Assembly: GCA_026400535.1 (NCBI GenBank)
Contig: JAPLOU010000047.1
Location: forward strand, 1 to 64,000
Reading direction: 5' to 3'
Source: Hyphomicrobiales bacterium
GTDB lineage: Bacteria; Pseudomonadota; Alphaproteobacteria; Rhizobiales; Beijerinckiaceae
DNA: 64,000 bases
Shown: positions 8,306 through 17,431 of the stretch, piece by piece
Layout: each line of letters starts with the position of its first letter
Position numbering within the stretch: the first letter of the stretch is position 1
The notes under the pieces: model-generated
Databases searched by the model: none
What the model saw: the letters and a program-made list of their open reading frames with translations, nothing else
What the model was told of the DNA's origin: nothing
Made by a program: the position numbers and the translations under genes

Positions 8306-9064
8306 ATGACGGACCATGTTTCCGGCCACCCCGGCGTCGATCATTACCTGCGCGCGGGTTACACTTCGGTGCGCGGCATGTCCTCGCGCTTCGCCGCCGC
8401 CATCAGCGCCTGGTGCCTGACCCATCAGGCAGCCAACGGGATCAAGGGGCACTTCGCCGAGATCGGGACCTTTCAGGGGCGCTACTTCATCGCCCAGGCC
8501 CTTGCACTTGAACCGGGCGAACGGGCGCTTGGCATTGACCTGTTCGACTGGCCGAGCCCGGCCACCTACGACATCTTCATCGACAATTGCCGCCGCTGGG
8601 GCGTCGCCAAAGACCGGATGGTGGCCTGGAAAGCGGACTCGACCGCAATGAGCGAGGACGCACTGCGCGGCAGACTCGGCATGGGCGATGTCCGTTTCTT
8701 CCACATCGACGGCGACCATTCGCCGGGGCCACTGCGGCGCGACCTTGATCTCGCCCTCGCCGTGATGCACCCCAAAGGCCTGATCTGCCTCGATGACATG
8801 CTGCATCCCGGCTATCCGTTCCTCGTTACGACCGTCGAGCGCTGGCTGATCGACAATCCGTCGATGCGCCTGATGTGCGTCATCGACCGCGAGGACATCG
8901 TTGCCGCGCCGAAATTCCTGATCTGCCACCTCGACGCGGTGCCCCTTTACGAGAACGAACTGATGCGCCATTTCGCGCGCTATCACTTCGTTCTCGGCGG
9001 CGATGCCCTTGGACACTTCTGCGTCGTGCTGACCCCGAACCCGCGCATCGCGGAAGTGGATTGA
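8306..9064 (+). CDS. Class I SAM-dependent methyltransferase-like protein
   Basis: A 252-residue protein with a Rossmann-type methyltransferase core: motif I is GHFAEIGTFQGRYFI (residues ~48-62), then ALGIDLFDW, and an acidic DVRFFHIDGDHSPGPLRRDLDLAL stretch followed by GLICLDDML. The HIDGDHS plus LDDML pattern is typical of the Methyltransf_24 group that acts on small molecules, sugars or lipids. The substrate cannot be read from the sequence. It follows the DUF486 gene by six bases. Confidence 0.75.
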   Translation: MTDHVSGHPGVDHYLRAGYTSVRGMSSRFAAAISAWCLTHQAANGIKGHFAEIGTFQGRYFIAQALALEPGERALGIDLFDWPSPATYDIFIDNCRRWGVAKDRMVAWKADSTAMSEDALRGRLGMGDVRFFHIDGDHSPGPLRRDLDLALAVMHPKGLICLDDMLHPGYPFLVTTVERWLIDNPSMRLMCVIDREDIVAAPKFLICHLDAVPLYENELMRHFARYHFVLGGDALGHFCVVLTPNPRIAEVD

Positions 9065-9212
9065 TCGTTTCTCGTCGCAGTGCGCCCATGATCGGAGGCA
9101 GAAGCCACGCAGCGCCGGTTTTCCAGATTGAACCGGTGAATTGGCTGGTCTACACGATCGATCAAGATCTGCCGTCGAGAAGCGGGCCAACTGTCTTGGG
9201 AGGAGCGACTGT

Positions 9213-10916
9213 ATGAATGTCCACGCCGGCACGCGACCCTGGTTTGCCCACTACCCGCAGAAAGCGCCTCATGAGATCGACTTGGCCCAGGTCAGCTCGC
9301 TCGCCGCGCTGATCAACGATGCGGTCACCGTCTATGGCAACCGCGAAGCCTTCGAGAGCTTCGGCAGGTCGATCACCTTCACCGAGCTTGGCCGCGCCGC
9401 CAACGCCTTCGCGGCTGACCTTCAGGCCAGGGGGCTGAAGAAGGGCGACCGGGTTGCGATCATGTTGCCCAACATCCTTGCCTACCCCGTCGCGCTGGCC
9501 GGAATCCTGATTGGCGGCTTCACCGTCGTCAACGTCAACCCGCTCTACACCGAGCGCGAACTGACCCACCAGCTCACGGACTGCGCAGCGCGCGCCATCG
9601 TCGTGATCGAGAATTTCGCCCATGTGGTCGAGCAATCGCTCGTCCATGTGAACCTCGATGTGGTCTTCGTGGCTACCCCCGGGGACATGATGGGCCTGAA
9701 GGGCCATATCGTGAATTTCGTGTCGCGCAAGATCAAGAAGGCGGTCAAGCCGTTCCATCTTCCTGCCGCCATTGCCTTCGCATCGGTCGTCACCGGCAAT
9801 GCCGTACCAAAGGGTATCAGCGTCGGGCCGGATGATATCGCCTTCCTGCAGTATACCGGCGGAACCACCGGCGTGGCCAAGGGTGCGACGCTGACCCACC
9901 GCAATGTCCACGCCAACGTCCTGCAGTGTCAGGCCTGGCTCGACTGGTCGTTTTACCGCGAAGGCGATCCGCCGAACTATCAGCATGTCATGGTGACGGC
10001 GCTGCCGCTCTATCACATCCTCGCGCTGACCTGCTGCTGCCTCTACATGATGCGCGTGGGTGCGAAATGCCTGCTGATTGCGAATCCACGTGACATCGAC
10101 GGCTTCGTCAAAACGCTCAAGACCCGGCGCTTCACCTTCATGTCCGGCGTCAACACCCTCTATAATGCGCTGCTGAACCATCCCGAGTTCAAGACAGTCG
10201 CGTTCAACAATCTGCGGTTCGCGGTCTCAGGCGGCATGGCCACCCAGGCCGCCGTTGCCAAGCGCTGGAAGGAAACCACCGGCGTGCCGCTCGTGGAGGG
10301 CTACGGCCTTTCCGAAACCTCGCCTGTGGCCTGTTGCAACCGGCCGGACATAACCGAATTCACCGGCACGATCGGCTACCCCGTCCCGTCGACCGATGTC
10401 AGCATCCGTGACCTCGACGGCAAGGAAACGCCGACCGGCGAACCCGGCGAAATCTGCATCAAAGGCCCACAAGTGATGTGCGGCTACTGGAACCGCCCCG
10501 ACGAGACCGCCAAGGCCATGACCGCTGACGGTTACTTCCGCTCTGGCGACATCGGCGTCCAGAATGCCGATGGCACCCTCAAGATCGTCGACCGCATCAA
10601 GGACATGGTACTGGTCTCGGGCTTCAACGTCTATCCGAACGAGATCGAGGATGTGCTCGCCAGCAATCCGAAGGTGCTGGAGTCCGCCGTGATCGGCTTG
10701 CCGGACAGCAATTCCGGCGAGGTTGTCGCGGCCTATATCGTGCTCAAGCCGGGCCAGTCGGCGACGGTCGAGGAGATCCGCAGCTTCTGCAAGGAAAAGA
10801 TGACCGGCTACAAGGTGCCCAAGCATGTCAGCTTCCGCGAGGCCCTGCCGAAGACAAACGTCGGCAAGGTGCTGCGCCGCGCCCTGCGCGACGAGGCACT
10901 GAAGAAGGCAGGCTGA
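9213..10916 (+). CDS. fadD: Long-chain fatty acid--CoA ligase
   Basis: A 567-residue AMP-forming acyl-CoA synthetase. It activates fatty acids with ATP and CoA for beta-oxidation or lipid synthesis, usually at the cytoplasmic face of the inner membrane. Signature motifs: YTGGTTGVAKGATLTHRN (ATP-binding loop, residues ~213-230), VEGYGLSETSP (adenine binding), GYFRSGDIG and IVDRIKDMVLVSGFNVYPNE (hinge), with the catalytic lysine in PKTNVGKVLRR at the C-terminus. A GGGAGGAG ribosome site precedes the ATG at 9213; a longer TTG-initiated frame from 9141 is unlikely. It is monocistronic and abuts a convergent rhodanese gene. Confidence 0.94.
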   Translation: MNVHAGTRPWFAHYPQKAPHEIDLAQVSSLAALINDAVTVYGNREAFESFGRSITFTELGRAANAFAADLQARGLKKGDRVAIMLPNILAYPVALAGILIGGFTVVNVNPLYTERELTHQLTDCAARAIVVIENFAHVVEQSLVHVNLDVVFVATPGDMMGLKGHIVNFVSRKIKKAVKPFHLPAAIAFASVVTGNAVPKGISVGPDDIAFLQYTGGTTGVAKGATLTHRNVHANVLQCQAWLDWSFYREGDPPNYQHVMVTALPLYHILALTCCCLYMMRVGAKCLLIANPRDIDGFVKTLKTRRFTFMSGVNTLYNALLNHPEFKTVAFNNLRFAVSGGMATQAAVAKRWKETTGVPLVEGYGLSETSPVACCNRPDITEFTGTIGYPVPSTDVSIRDLDGKETPTGEPGEICIKGPQVMCGYWNRPDETAKAMTADGYFRSGDIGVQNADGTLKIVDRIKDMVLVSGFNVYPNEIEDVLASNPKVLESAVIGLPDSNSGEVVAAYIVLKPGQSATVEEIRSFCKEKMTGYKVPKHVSFREALPKTNVGKVLRRALRDEALKKAG

Positions 10917-10920
10917 CGCG

Positions 10921-11334
10921 TCAGCGCGCGAGCGGCAGGCCCTCGTCCAGCCATCCCTTGTTGCGGCCGTCGCCAAGCATGCCGCCGCGGACGTCGATGA
11001 GATTGCTCCAGCCGCGACGGCCAAGTGTTTCCAGGACATGCCGCGTGCGCGTGGCGGTGCGGCAGATCAGAGCGATCGGCTTGCCGGGGTTGTCGGCCCG
11101 GAGCCCGGCCAGACGCGCTTCAAAGACCGGCGAGGTCATGTCGAGGCGGATCGCTCCCTCGGCGACACCGGTGTCGGCCCATTCGTCGGGCCGGCGGATA
11201 TCGACGAGGATGATCTGCCCGGCCTTGAAGCGCGCGTGCGCGCCGCGCACGGACACAGAGGCTTGCTCGGGTGTGGCCTGGGCCAGAGCGGGCATGGCGG
11301 CGAGAGCGAGCAGGAGGACGGCGCGGCGGTGCAT
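10921..11334 (-). CDS. Exported single-domain rhodanese-like protein
   Basis: A 137-residue protein with a clear signal peptide (RRAVLLLALAAMPALAQA, residues 3-20), so it is periplasmic. A single rhodanese domain follows (ILVDIRRPDEWADTGVAEGA) with the active-site loop ALICRTATRTRHV, whose cysteine would carry the persulfide. Substrate unknown. It ends four bases from the fadD stop and is divergent from leuC. Confidence 0.85.
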   Translation of the reverse strand: MHRRAVLLLALAAMPALAQATPEQASVSVRGAHARFKAGQIILVDIRRPDEWADTGVAEGAIRLDMTSPVFEARLAGLRADNPGKPIALICRTATRTRHVLETLGRRGWSNLIDVRGGMLGDGRNKGWLDEGLPLAR

Positions 11335-11447
11335 GCCGCTGATCTAGGGCCTGCAGGCGCCCCTGTCATCTGCCCACTTCCCCACACCGCCTGCAGCAGG
11401 TAAACAGTGCGCCTCACTGACGACCGCGATTGATCGGGGACAAGACC

Positions 11448-12863
11448 ATGGCAACTGCCAAGCCGCGCACGCTTTATGATAAGATCTGGGACGACCATCT
11501 CGTGCATGAGCAGCCGGACGGCACGGCGCTTCTCTACATCGACCGCCACCTTGTCCACGAGGTCACCAGCCCGCAGGCCTTCGAAGGCCTGCGCCTGGCC
11601 GGTCGCAAGGTCCGCGCGCCGGAGAAGACGCTGGCCGTTGTCGATCACAATGTGCCGACGACCGACCGCTCCAAGGGCATCGCCGAGGAGGACAGCCGGA
11701 TCCAGGTCGAGACGCTGGCGAACAACGCCGCCGCGTTCGGGATCGAGTATTTCAACGAGCGCGACAGGCGGCAGGGCATCGTCCATGTCGTCGGCCCCGA
11801 GCAGGGCTTCACGCTGCCGGGCACGACCATTGTCTGCGGCGACAGCCATACATCGACGCACGGGGCTTTTGGTGCACTCGCCCATGGCATCGGCACCTCG
11901 GAGGTCGAGCACGTGCTCGCCACCCAGACGCTGATCCAGAAAAAGGCCAGGAACATGCTGGTCAAGGTCGACGGAACCCTCACCAATGGCGTCACGCCCA
12001 AGGACGTCGTGCTCGCCATCATCGGCGAGATCGGCACCGCAGGCGGCACCGGGTCAGTGATCGAATATGCCGGCGAGGCCTTCCGTGCCATGTCGATGGA
12101 AGGCCGCATGACGGTCTGCAACATGTCAATTGAGGGCGGTGCGCGCGCGGGCATGATCGCGCCCGATGATAAGGCCTTTGCCTATCTCCAGGGCCGCCCG
12201 AAAGCGCCGAAGGGCACCGCCTGGGACGCCGCCCGGCGCTACTGGGACACGCTTGTGACCGATGACGGCGCACATTTTGACCGCGTGGTAAAGCTGGATG
12301 CGAACAACCTGCCGCCCATCGTTTCGTGGGGCACCTCGCCCGAGGATGTGATCTCGATCACGGGCGTCGTCCCCGATCCGGGCCTGATCGGCGACGAGAC
12401 CAAGCGCGCCTCCAAGCAGCGCGCGCTCGACTACATGGGCCTGAAGGCGGGCACGAAGATGACGGACATCGAACTCGACGTGGTCTGGATCGGTTCGTGC
12501 ACGAATGGCCGCATCGAGGACATGCGGGCAGTCGCCAGGATCATCGAAGGCAAGAGGCTGCATGAGCGCCTCGCCTATGGCATGATCGTGCCGGGCTCGG
12601 GCCTCGTGAAGGAGCAGGCCGAAGCCGAGGGGCTGGACAAGGTCTTCATCGCCGCGGGCTTTGAATGGCGCGAGCCGGGCTGCTCGATGTGTCTCGGCAT
12701 GAACCCGGACCAGCTTCTGCCGGGCCAGCGCGCCGCCTCCACCTCCAACCGCAACTTCGAAGGTCGCCAGGGCTTCAAGGGCCGCACGCATCTTGTTTCG
12801 CCACAGATGGCTGCGGCGGCGGCGCTGGCGGGGCGGTTTGTCGATGTGAGGACGCTGGGTTAG
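11448..12863 (+). CDS. leuC: 3-isopropylmalate dehydratase large subunit
   Basis: A 471-residue aconitase-family protein catalysing 2- to 3-isopropylmalate isomerisation in leucine synthesis with the LeuD subunit. The [4Fe-4S] ligands are in IGSCTNGR and [15 protein letters not shown]. Other family signatures are [19 protein letters not shown] and the C-terminal [10 protein letters not shown]. The ATG at 11448 gives the usual start ([14 protein letters not shown]). leuD lies 2.4 kb downstream, separated by a dead acid phosphatase and three other genes, and leuB is 29 kb away, so the leucine genes do not form one operon. Confidence 0.96.
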   Translation: MATAKPRTLYDKIWDDHLVHEQPDGTALLYIDRHLVHEVTSPQAFEGLRLAGRKVRAPEKTLAVVDHNVPTTDRSKGIAEEDSRIQVETLANNAAAFGIEYFNERDRRQGIVHVVGPEQGFTLPGTTIVCGDSHTSTHGAFGALAHGIGTSEVEHVLATQTLIQKKARNMLVKVDGTLTNGVTPKDVVLAIIGEIGTAGGTGSVIEYAGEAFRAMSMEGRMTVCNMSIEGGARAGMIAPDDKAFAYLQGRPKAPKGTAWDAARRYWDTLVTDDGAHFDRVVKLDANNLPPIVSWGTSPEDVISITGVVPDPGLIGDETKRASKQRALDYMGLKAGTKMTDIELDVVWIGSCTNGRIEDMRAVARIIEGKRLHERLAYGMIVPGSGLVKEQAEAEGLDKVFIAAGFEWREPGCSMCLGMNPDQLLPGQRAASTSNRNFEGRQGFKGRTHLVSPQMAAAAALAGRFVDVRTLG

Positions 12864-13567
12864 ACCACAATCCCATCGCTGCCCGGAACTGCTTCTTGTC
12901 CGCCTCGAAATCGCCGAGCAAGGCCTCGTTGTGAAACAGCGCGTGGCGATCGCGGTGCCGGCGGTTTTTCCTGCTTCGCTGTCGGAGGCGTCGTGCACGC
13001 CGCCGACCATGCGACTGTTGCGGAAATCATTGATGCGGGCGAAGATCGCAGCTCTGTTCTCGGGCCGCAGATGGGCCAGAACCACGCCGGTCACCGTGCC
13101 GAAGGTTGTGTGCCCCGAGGAATAGGCGTTCGATTTCGAGAGCTTCACCACCGGGATGATCCTGGTGCCGAGCAGTAGCGGGCGCGGACGACCGAAGCCC
13201 TTATTGCCAGCATCTGTCACCACCTCTTCGGTTTCCGAATTGTTGGCCGACAACCCCTTGGCAAGCGGCAGCTTGGCAGGATCAAGCACAATTCCCATGC
13301 CGGCCAGAAACCGGAAAACGCACTCTTCCTGGTCAGTGATGGCATGGTCGGCCTAGCCTCGCCTGACGGTTGTTCTGGATGGCGGGCACGGCGTCAAGCC
13401 TGGCGCAAGACCGGGCTGAATCCATTCTCCGGCGGTGGTGCCAGCAGCGTGAGCACGGACCCGTCACCGGCCGTCAGACAGGGTTTGCCATCAGCAAAAG
13501 CGGGGCCGGCGAAGCCGATGACGGCAACAATGGCCAAGGCAACACGCTTGCGACGATCCAGCATCAT
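12864..13567 (-). pseudogene. Class A acid phosphatase (PAP2-type), multiply frameshifted
   Basis: The minus strand carries pieces of a secreted class A acid phosphatase in different frames. The N-terminus starts at the ATG at 13567: MMLDRRKRVALAIVAVIG signal peptide, then LTAGDGSVLTLLAPPPENG. Next comes LDAVPAIQNN in a second frame near 13380, then EECVFRFLAGMGIVLDPAK in a third near 13310. The catalytic part follows (KGFGRPRP; SSGHTTFGTVTGVVLAHL; SRMVGGVHDASD), and the tail LFHNEALLGDFEADKKQF is again shifted. At least three frameshifts are present, and the family's PSGH motif reads SSGH. The length (~705 bases) equals an intact gene, so decay is by small indels. Its end touches the leuC stop. 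Confidence 0.85.
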
Positions 13568-13779
13568 GACTGCGGCCTCGGGAGGATGAATTTCAACATC
13601 CAGAAAAGTTGCTTGACCTGAACCATGACGCATCGATGGCGCAGCTTGTCCCGCGGCAGGATCAGCGGAAGGCGGTCCGATGGCAACGGGGCCAGGCCGG
13701 CCCTTTGCCGGAGCGCAGCGGTTCCTGTAGGAGAGGCGTGACGGGCTCAACCTTGCCGCCTGCGACCAAGAGTGTTGAC

Positions 13780-14034
13780 ATGCCGGAACCCGACAGAAAC
13801 CAGCTCGAATCCAAGGCCATCCTCGATCGCGTCGCGCGCGATCAGCAAGGGCTCCTGTCCTCGTCGATGGCGCGCGCCTCTGACCATTTCTCGGGCAAGG
13901 ATGCCGTCGGCCAGGCGGAAGGCGGTTCGACCGACCCGGTCGAACTCTGGGGCCGCCGCATCGGGCGCTCGCTGTCGCTGATTGGCGTGCTCGCTCTTGG
14001 CTACATGCTGGGCGTCCAGTTGAAGCTCTGGTGA
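13780..14034 (+). CDS. Small single-helix membrane protein, unknown function
   Basis: An 84-residue protein starting MPEPDRNQLESKAILDRV, with a polar N-terminal two-thirds and one C-terminal membrane helix (RSLSLIGVLALGYMLGVQL, residues ~64-82). This suggests a tail-anchored inner-membrane topology. The frame is open from 13609, but the upstream part is low quality. No strong ribosome site is seen at 13780. I do not recognise a named family. The coding pattern and helix make it a probable real gene. Confidence 0.6.
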   Translation: MPEPDRNQLESKAILDRVARDQQGLLSSSMARASDHFSGKDAVGQAEGGSTDPVELWGRRIGRSLSLIGVLALGYMLGVQLKLW

Positions 14035-14090
14035 GGGTGCGACGGACGCCATCGCCGCGCGCGTGGCAAGGCAAGCCGCTTCTCGTTTTT

Positions 14091-14137
14091 CCTCATCCCG
14101 AGAGCCCATCGAAGGGTGTGCCCGTCGAAGGATGAGG
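14091..14137. repeat. Dispersed palindromic repeat, copy 1
   Basis: A 47-base imperfect palindrome beginning CCTCATCCCGAG and ending GTCGAAGGATGAGG. Related copies occur at 27389-27410, 27463-27489 and 35875-35903, with the common theme CCTCATCCTGAGCCTGTCGAAGGATGAGG-like. Such elements are common between genes in Hyphomicrobiales. Confidence 0.7.
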
Positions 14138-14144
14138 AGCGTGG

Positions 14145-14594
14145 GTGGCTGACAAGCGCCCTTGCGCGCCCTATCTCGTCATCATGATTGATCCCCTCCA
14201 CAGCCTCAAAGCCCCGACTCTCGCCGACCTTGAGCAGCTCGCCGACGCGGCTTTCGCGAAGCTGCCGCCAGAGTTCCGCACGCTCTGCGGTGAGGTGATC
14301 ATCCGCATCGAGGATTTCCCGACCGACGATGTGCTGGAGGAGCTTGAGGCCGAAACGCCGTTCGACCTGCTGGGATTGTTCACGGGCGTCGGCATGGCGC
14401 AGGATGTCGGCGTCGCCGAGACTGGCCGCATGCCCAACATGATCCACCTCTACCGCCGCCCGTTGCTGGATTACTGGGCCGAGCATGACGAGACCCTCGG
14501 CCATCTGATCACGCATGTGCTGGTGCACGAGGTCGGCCATCATTTCGGGCTCAGCGATGCCGATATGGAGGCAATCGAGGCGAAGGCGGGCTAG
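14145..14594 (+). CDS. Zincin-like metallopeptidase family protein (PF06262 type)
   Basis: A protein of up to 149 residues in the minimal-zincin family. The metal site is HEVGHHFGLSDADM at the C-terminus (HExxH plus a downstream acidic residue); upstream motifs are GEVIIRIEDFP and DLLGLFTGVGM. Family members lack proven protease activity. GTG at 14145 has AGGAG five bases before it, but that AGGAG belongs to the dispersed repeat at 14091-14137. An internal ATG at 14184 (MIDPLHSLKAPTL) gives the usual family length and may be the true start. The 3' end overlaps the convergent PH-domain gene by four bases. Confidence 0.82.
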   Translation: MADKRPCAPYLVIMIDPLHSLKAPTLADLEQLADAAFAKLPPEFRTLCGEVIIRIEDFPTDDVLEELEAETPFDLLGLFTGVGMAQDVGVAETGRMPNMIHLYRRPLLDYWAEHDETLGHLITHVLVHEVGHHFGLSDADMEAIEAKAG

Positions 14595-15181
14595 GTCATG
14601 CGCTTGTCCCTTAGCGCGGCGATCACCAGCCGTTCCAGTTCCCGCACGTCCGGAACACCGGCGATGGTGACCTTCTTCTCGACCAGATCGCCGTCGCTGT
14701 CGCGGTAGGAGCCCATGTGCAGGTACAGCGTGCCGCTGCCATTCGCCTTCTCGATCCGGTGGACGGAGGAAATGCGCAGAATGTCGACGCTGGTGATGTT
14801 GAGATTGCGGCCCGCCACCACGGTCGCGACGCGCTGGTCGGTGAGCACGAACACGGTCCGCCGCGTCTTGCTCCACCCCCAGAACGGGCTACTCATCATG
14901 CCGAGCCCGATCAGCACGAAGGGCAGGCCGAAAATCGGAAAGACCACGCCCATGACCTTGCCCGCGCCATCGAGGGCCTGCTTGCCCTCAGCGAAATAGG
15001 CCGACAGGGCGATGTATTCCCAACCGGCCGCGAAAACGGTCCATGGCACCGCGAACAGCCAGATCGGCGTCAGCGTGAGGAACGCCGTGAAGGCGTCAGG
15101 CCGACCCGCCCACAGAATCTGTTCGCCGTCAAACTCGGCGCTGACCTGCTTGAAAAAGGCGGGCGGTAGATCCTGTAGCAT
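14591..15181 (-). CDS. Bacterial PH-domain-like membrane protein
   Basis: A 196-residue protein with an N-terminal segment (EFDGEQILWAGRPDAF), two membrane helices (FLTLTPIWLFAVPWTVFAAG near 33-52 and VFPIFGLPFVLIGLGMM near 80-96), and a C-terminal beta-rich domain (TRRTVFVLTDQRVATVV, DILRISSVHRIEKANGSGTL) resembling bacterial PH domains. The WAGRPD motif before the helices is common in these proteins. Function unknown. It is divergent from leuD. Confidence 0.78.
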   Translation of the reverse strand: MLQDLPPAFFKQVSAEFDGEQILWAGRPDAFTAFLTLTPIWLFAVPWTVFAAGWEYIALSAYFAEGKQALDGAGKVMGVVFPIFGLPFVLIGLGMMSSPFWGWSKTRRTVFVLTDQRVATVVAGRNLNITSVDILRISSVHRIEKANGSGTLYLHMGSYRDSDGDLVEKKVTIAGVPDVRELERLVIAALRDKRMT

Positions 15182-15292
15182 TGATCAGGACGTTTGCCCG
15201 GGCCCGTTAACGGATCATGACAAAGATCGATGGTTGCGCCGCGCGCAATCTCGATTATCAAGACGAGGCTTAATGATCAGTGGAGTTGACCG

Positions 15293-15895
15293 ATGAAGCC
15301 CTTCACCACCCTCACATCCACGCCCGCGCCGATGAAGGTCATGAATGTCGACACCGACATGATCATTCCCAAGCAGTTCCTGAAGACAATCAAGCGTACC
15401 GGTCTTGGCACTGCCTTGTTCGCGGAAATGCGTTACAATGAGGATGGCACGGAGAACCCGGAATTCGTGCTCAACAAGCCGGCCTACCGCAAGGCCGAAA
15501 TCCTGATCGCCGGCGACAATTTCGGCTGCGGCTCATCGCGCGAACATGCGCCCTGGGCGCTCCTCGACTTCGGAATCCGCTGTGTGATCTCCACCAGCTT
15601 CGCCGACATCTTCTACAACAACAGCTTCAAGAACGGCATCCTTCCGATCACGGTCTCGCCTGAGAACCTCGAGAAGCTGTTCGACGATGCCGGTCGCGGC
15701 TCGAATGCGACACTGACCATCGACCTCGAAAAGCAGGAGATCACGGACCCCGATGGCGGCACAATCCGCTTCGAGATCGACCCGTTCCGCAAGCATTGCC
15801 TCCTGAACGGCCTCGACGACATCGGCCTGACCCTTGAGAGAGGGCCCTTGATCGACGCCTATGAAGCCAAACTGAAGCAGCGCGAGTGGGCGTGA
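15293..15895 (+). CDS. leuD: 3-isopropylmalate dehydratase small subunit
   Basis: A 200-residue small subunit (swivel domain) that pairs with LeuC to isomerise isopropylmalate. Family motifs: [36 protein letters not shown] and [18 protein letters not shown]. Length is typical. The glycosyltransferase gene starts within the leuD stop (GTGA overlap), so leuD, the glycosyltransferase and the SDR form a coupled three-gene unit, an unusual pairing for leuD. Confidence 0.96.
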   Translation: MKPFTTLTSTPAPMKVMNVDTDMIIPKQFLKTIKRTGLGTALFAEMRYNEDGTENPEFVLNKPAYRKAEILIAGDNFGCGSSREHAPWALLDFGIRCVISTSFADIFYNNSFKNGILPITVSPENLEKLFDDAGRGSNATLTIDLEKQEITDPDGGTIRFEIDPFRKHCLLNGLDDIGLTLERGPLIDAYEAKLKQREWA

Positions 15896-16683
15896 GCAAG
15901 GATAGGCCGAACCTCTCCGTCTTCATCATCGCGCGCAACGAGGCCGACCGGATCGGGGCCACGATCAACGCGGTTCTGCCGCTGAGCGATGATGTGGTCG
16001 TTATCGATTCAGGCTCGACCGACGAAACGGTCGCCGTCGCCCGCTCGCTCGGCGCGCGCGTGATCGTCAACCCATGGCCCGGCTATGGCTTGCAGAAGCA
16101 GTTCGGCGAAGACCAGTGCCGGCATGACTGGCTGCTCAATCTCGACGCCGACGAGGTTCTGCCCGAGGATCTGGTGGCGGAAATCATGGCGTTGTTCAAC
16201 GCCCGCGAGCCGACCCCGGCCGGCTTCCGCATCCGCATCGCGGAAGTGTTTCCGGGCGAGAAGGCCCCGCATGCGCTGGCCTATGCGTTGTCGCCGGTCA
16301 GGCTCTATCACCGCAGCGTCGGACGCTACTCGTCATCCCCCGTGCATGACCGCGTGCAGATGAAGGCGACTGCGCCCGTGCTGTCGCTGAAGGGAACGGT
16401 CGCCCACTACTCCGTACGCTCGCTCGGCGACCAGATCATCAAGCTCAACGCCTATGCCGATGCTCAGGCCGCCGACATGATCACGCGCGGCGAGAGCATC
16501 AGCCGCCTGCGCATGGTGCTGGAGTTTCCGGCCAACTTCATCAAGGCCTATCTGGGACGCCGCCATGCCCTGCGTGGGACTTATGGCTTCATGACGGCGA
16601 TGAACTATGCATTTTACCGCTATCTGCGAGCCGCCAAGTACTGGGAGCTGCGCCTGCAACGGCGTCGTCAATCGGATGTTTGA
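15892..16683 (+). CDS. Glycosyltransferase family 2, LPS-core type (KdtX/WaaE-like)
   Basis: A ~263-residue GT2 enzyme. The fold signature is [18 protein letters not shown] at the N-terminus, [16 protein letters not shown] for nucleotide binding, and [14 protein letters not shown] with the metal-binding DAD. Similar proteins add sugars (glucose or heptose type) to the lipopolysaccharide core at the cytoplasmic face. GTG at 15892 overlaps the leuD stop; a second GTG at 15886 is in frame. The SDR gene begins inside its 3' end (ATG at 16676). Specific sugar unknown. Confidence 0.85.
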   Translation: MSKDRPNLSVFIIARNEADRIGATINAVLPLSDDVVVIDSGSTDETVAVARSLGARVIVNPWPGYGLQKQFGEDQCRHDWLLNLDADEVLPEDLVAEIMALFNAREPTPAGFRIRIAEVFPGEKAPHALAYALSPVRLYHRSVGRYSSSPVHDRVQMKATAPVLSLKGTVAHYSVRSLGDQIIKLNAYADAQAADMITRGESISRLRMVLEFPANFIKAYLGRRHALRGTYGFMTAMNYAFYRYLRAAKYWELRLQRRRQSDV

Positions 16684-17431
16684 ACACAAGGTGGCGCTGG
16701 TTACAGGTGGTGCTCGCCGGATTGGCAAGGCGATCACGCTCCGGCTGGCAAAGGCTGGCTATGCCGTGGCGATACACTGCAACACGGGCGTAGCGGATGC
16801 AGAGGACCTGGCCGCGGCCATCAAGGCGGACGGCGGACGCGCGGCGGTGATCTCGGCGGATCTCGCCGACCCGCTCTCGGTTGATGCAATCATGCCTGCC
16901 GCCACCGCCGAGCTTGGTCCGGTCACGTTTCTGGTCAACAACGCCTCGATGTTCGTCAGCGACAGCGTCACAGCCATCGACGTCCCGACCTGGAACCGAC
17001 AATTCTCGGTCAACATCCGCGCCCCCTCCGTGCTCGCGGGCGCGCTGGCCAACGCCCTGCCGCACGGCATCGAAGGAGCGATCGTCAACATCCTCGACCA
17101 GCGCGTCTGGAAGCTGACCCCGGAATACTATTCCTACACGCTCTCCAAAGCTGCAATGTGGGCGGCAACGCGCACCATGGCCCAGGCCTTCGCACCGCGC
17201 ATCCGCGTCAACGCGGTTGGCCCGGGGCCGGCCATCGCCAACATCCATGACGGCGAGACCCTGTTCGCGCAGGAGGCCGCAGGCACGCTTCTCGGGCGTC
17301 CGGTTCCGCCCGAGGACATTGCGGACGCCGTGCTGTATCTCGCGACGGCGCGCAGCGTCACCGGGCAGATGCTCGCAGTGGATTCAGGGCAGCACCTGGC
17401 CTGGCGTACGCCCGACATCGTCACCGTCTGA
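16676..17431 (+). CDS. Short-chain dehydrogenase, pteridine-reductase-like
   Basis: A 251-residue classical SDR. The nucleotide-binding motif is TGGARRIGKAI, with the arginine-containing TGxxxRxG form seen in NADPH-dependent pteridine reductases (PTR1/FolM type). NNAS is present, and the active site is YTLSKAA with Asp/Tyr/Lys (LDQRVWKLTPEYYSYTLSK). Reduction of dihydropterins or dihydrofolate is the likely role by family, not proven here. The start at 16676 overlaps the glycosyltransferase stop by eight bases, implying coupling. Confidence 0.83.
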   Translation: MFEHKVALVTGGARRIGKAITLRLAKAGYAVAIHCNTGVADAEDLAAAIKADGGRAAVISADLADPLSVDAIMPAATAELGPVTFLVNNASMFVSDSVTAIDVPTWNRQFSVNIRAPSVLAGALANALPHGIEGAIVNILDQRVWKLTPEYYSYTLSKAAMWAATRTMAQAFAPRIRVNAVGPGPAIANIHDGETLFAQEAAGTLLGRPVPPEDIADAVLYLATARSVTGQMLAVDSGQHLAWRTPDIVTV

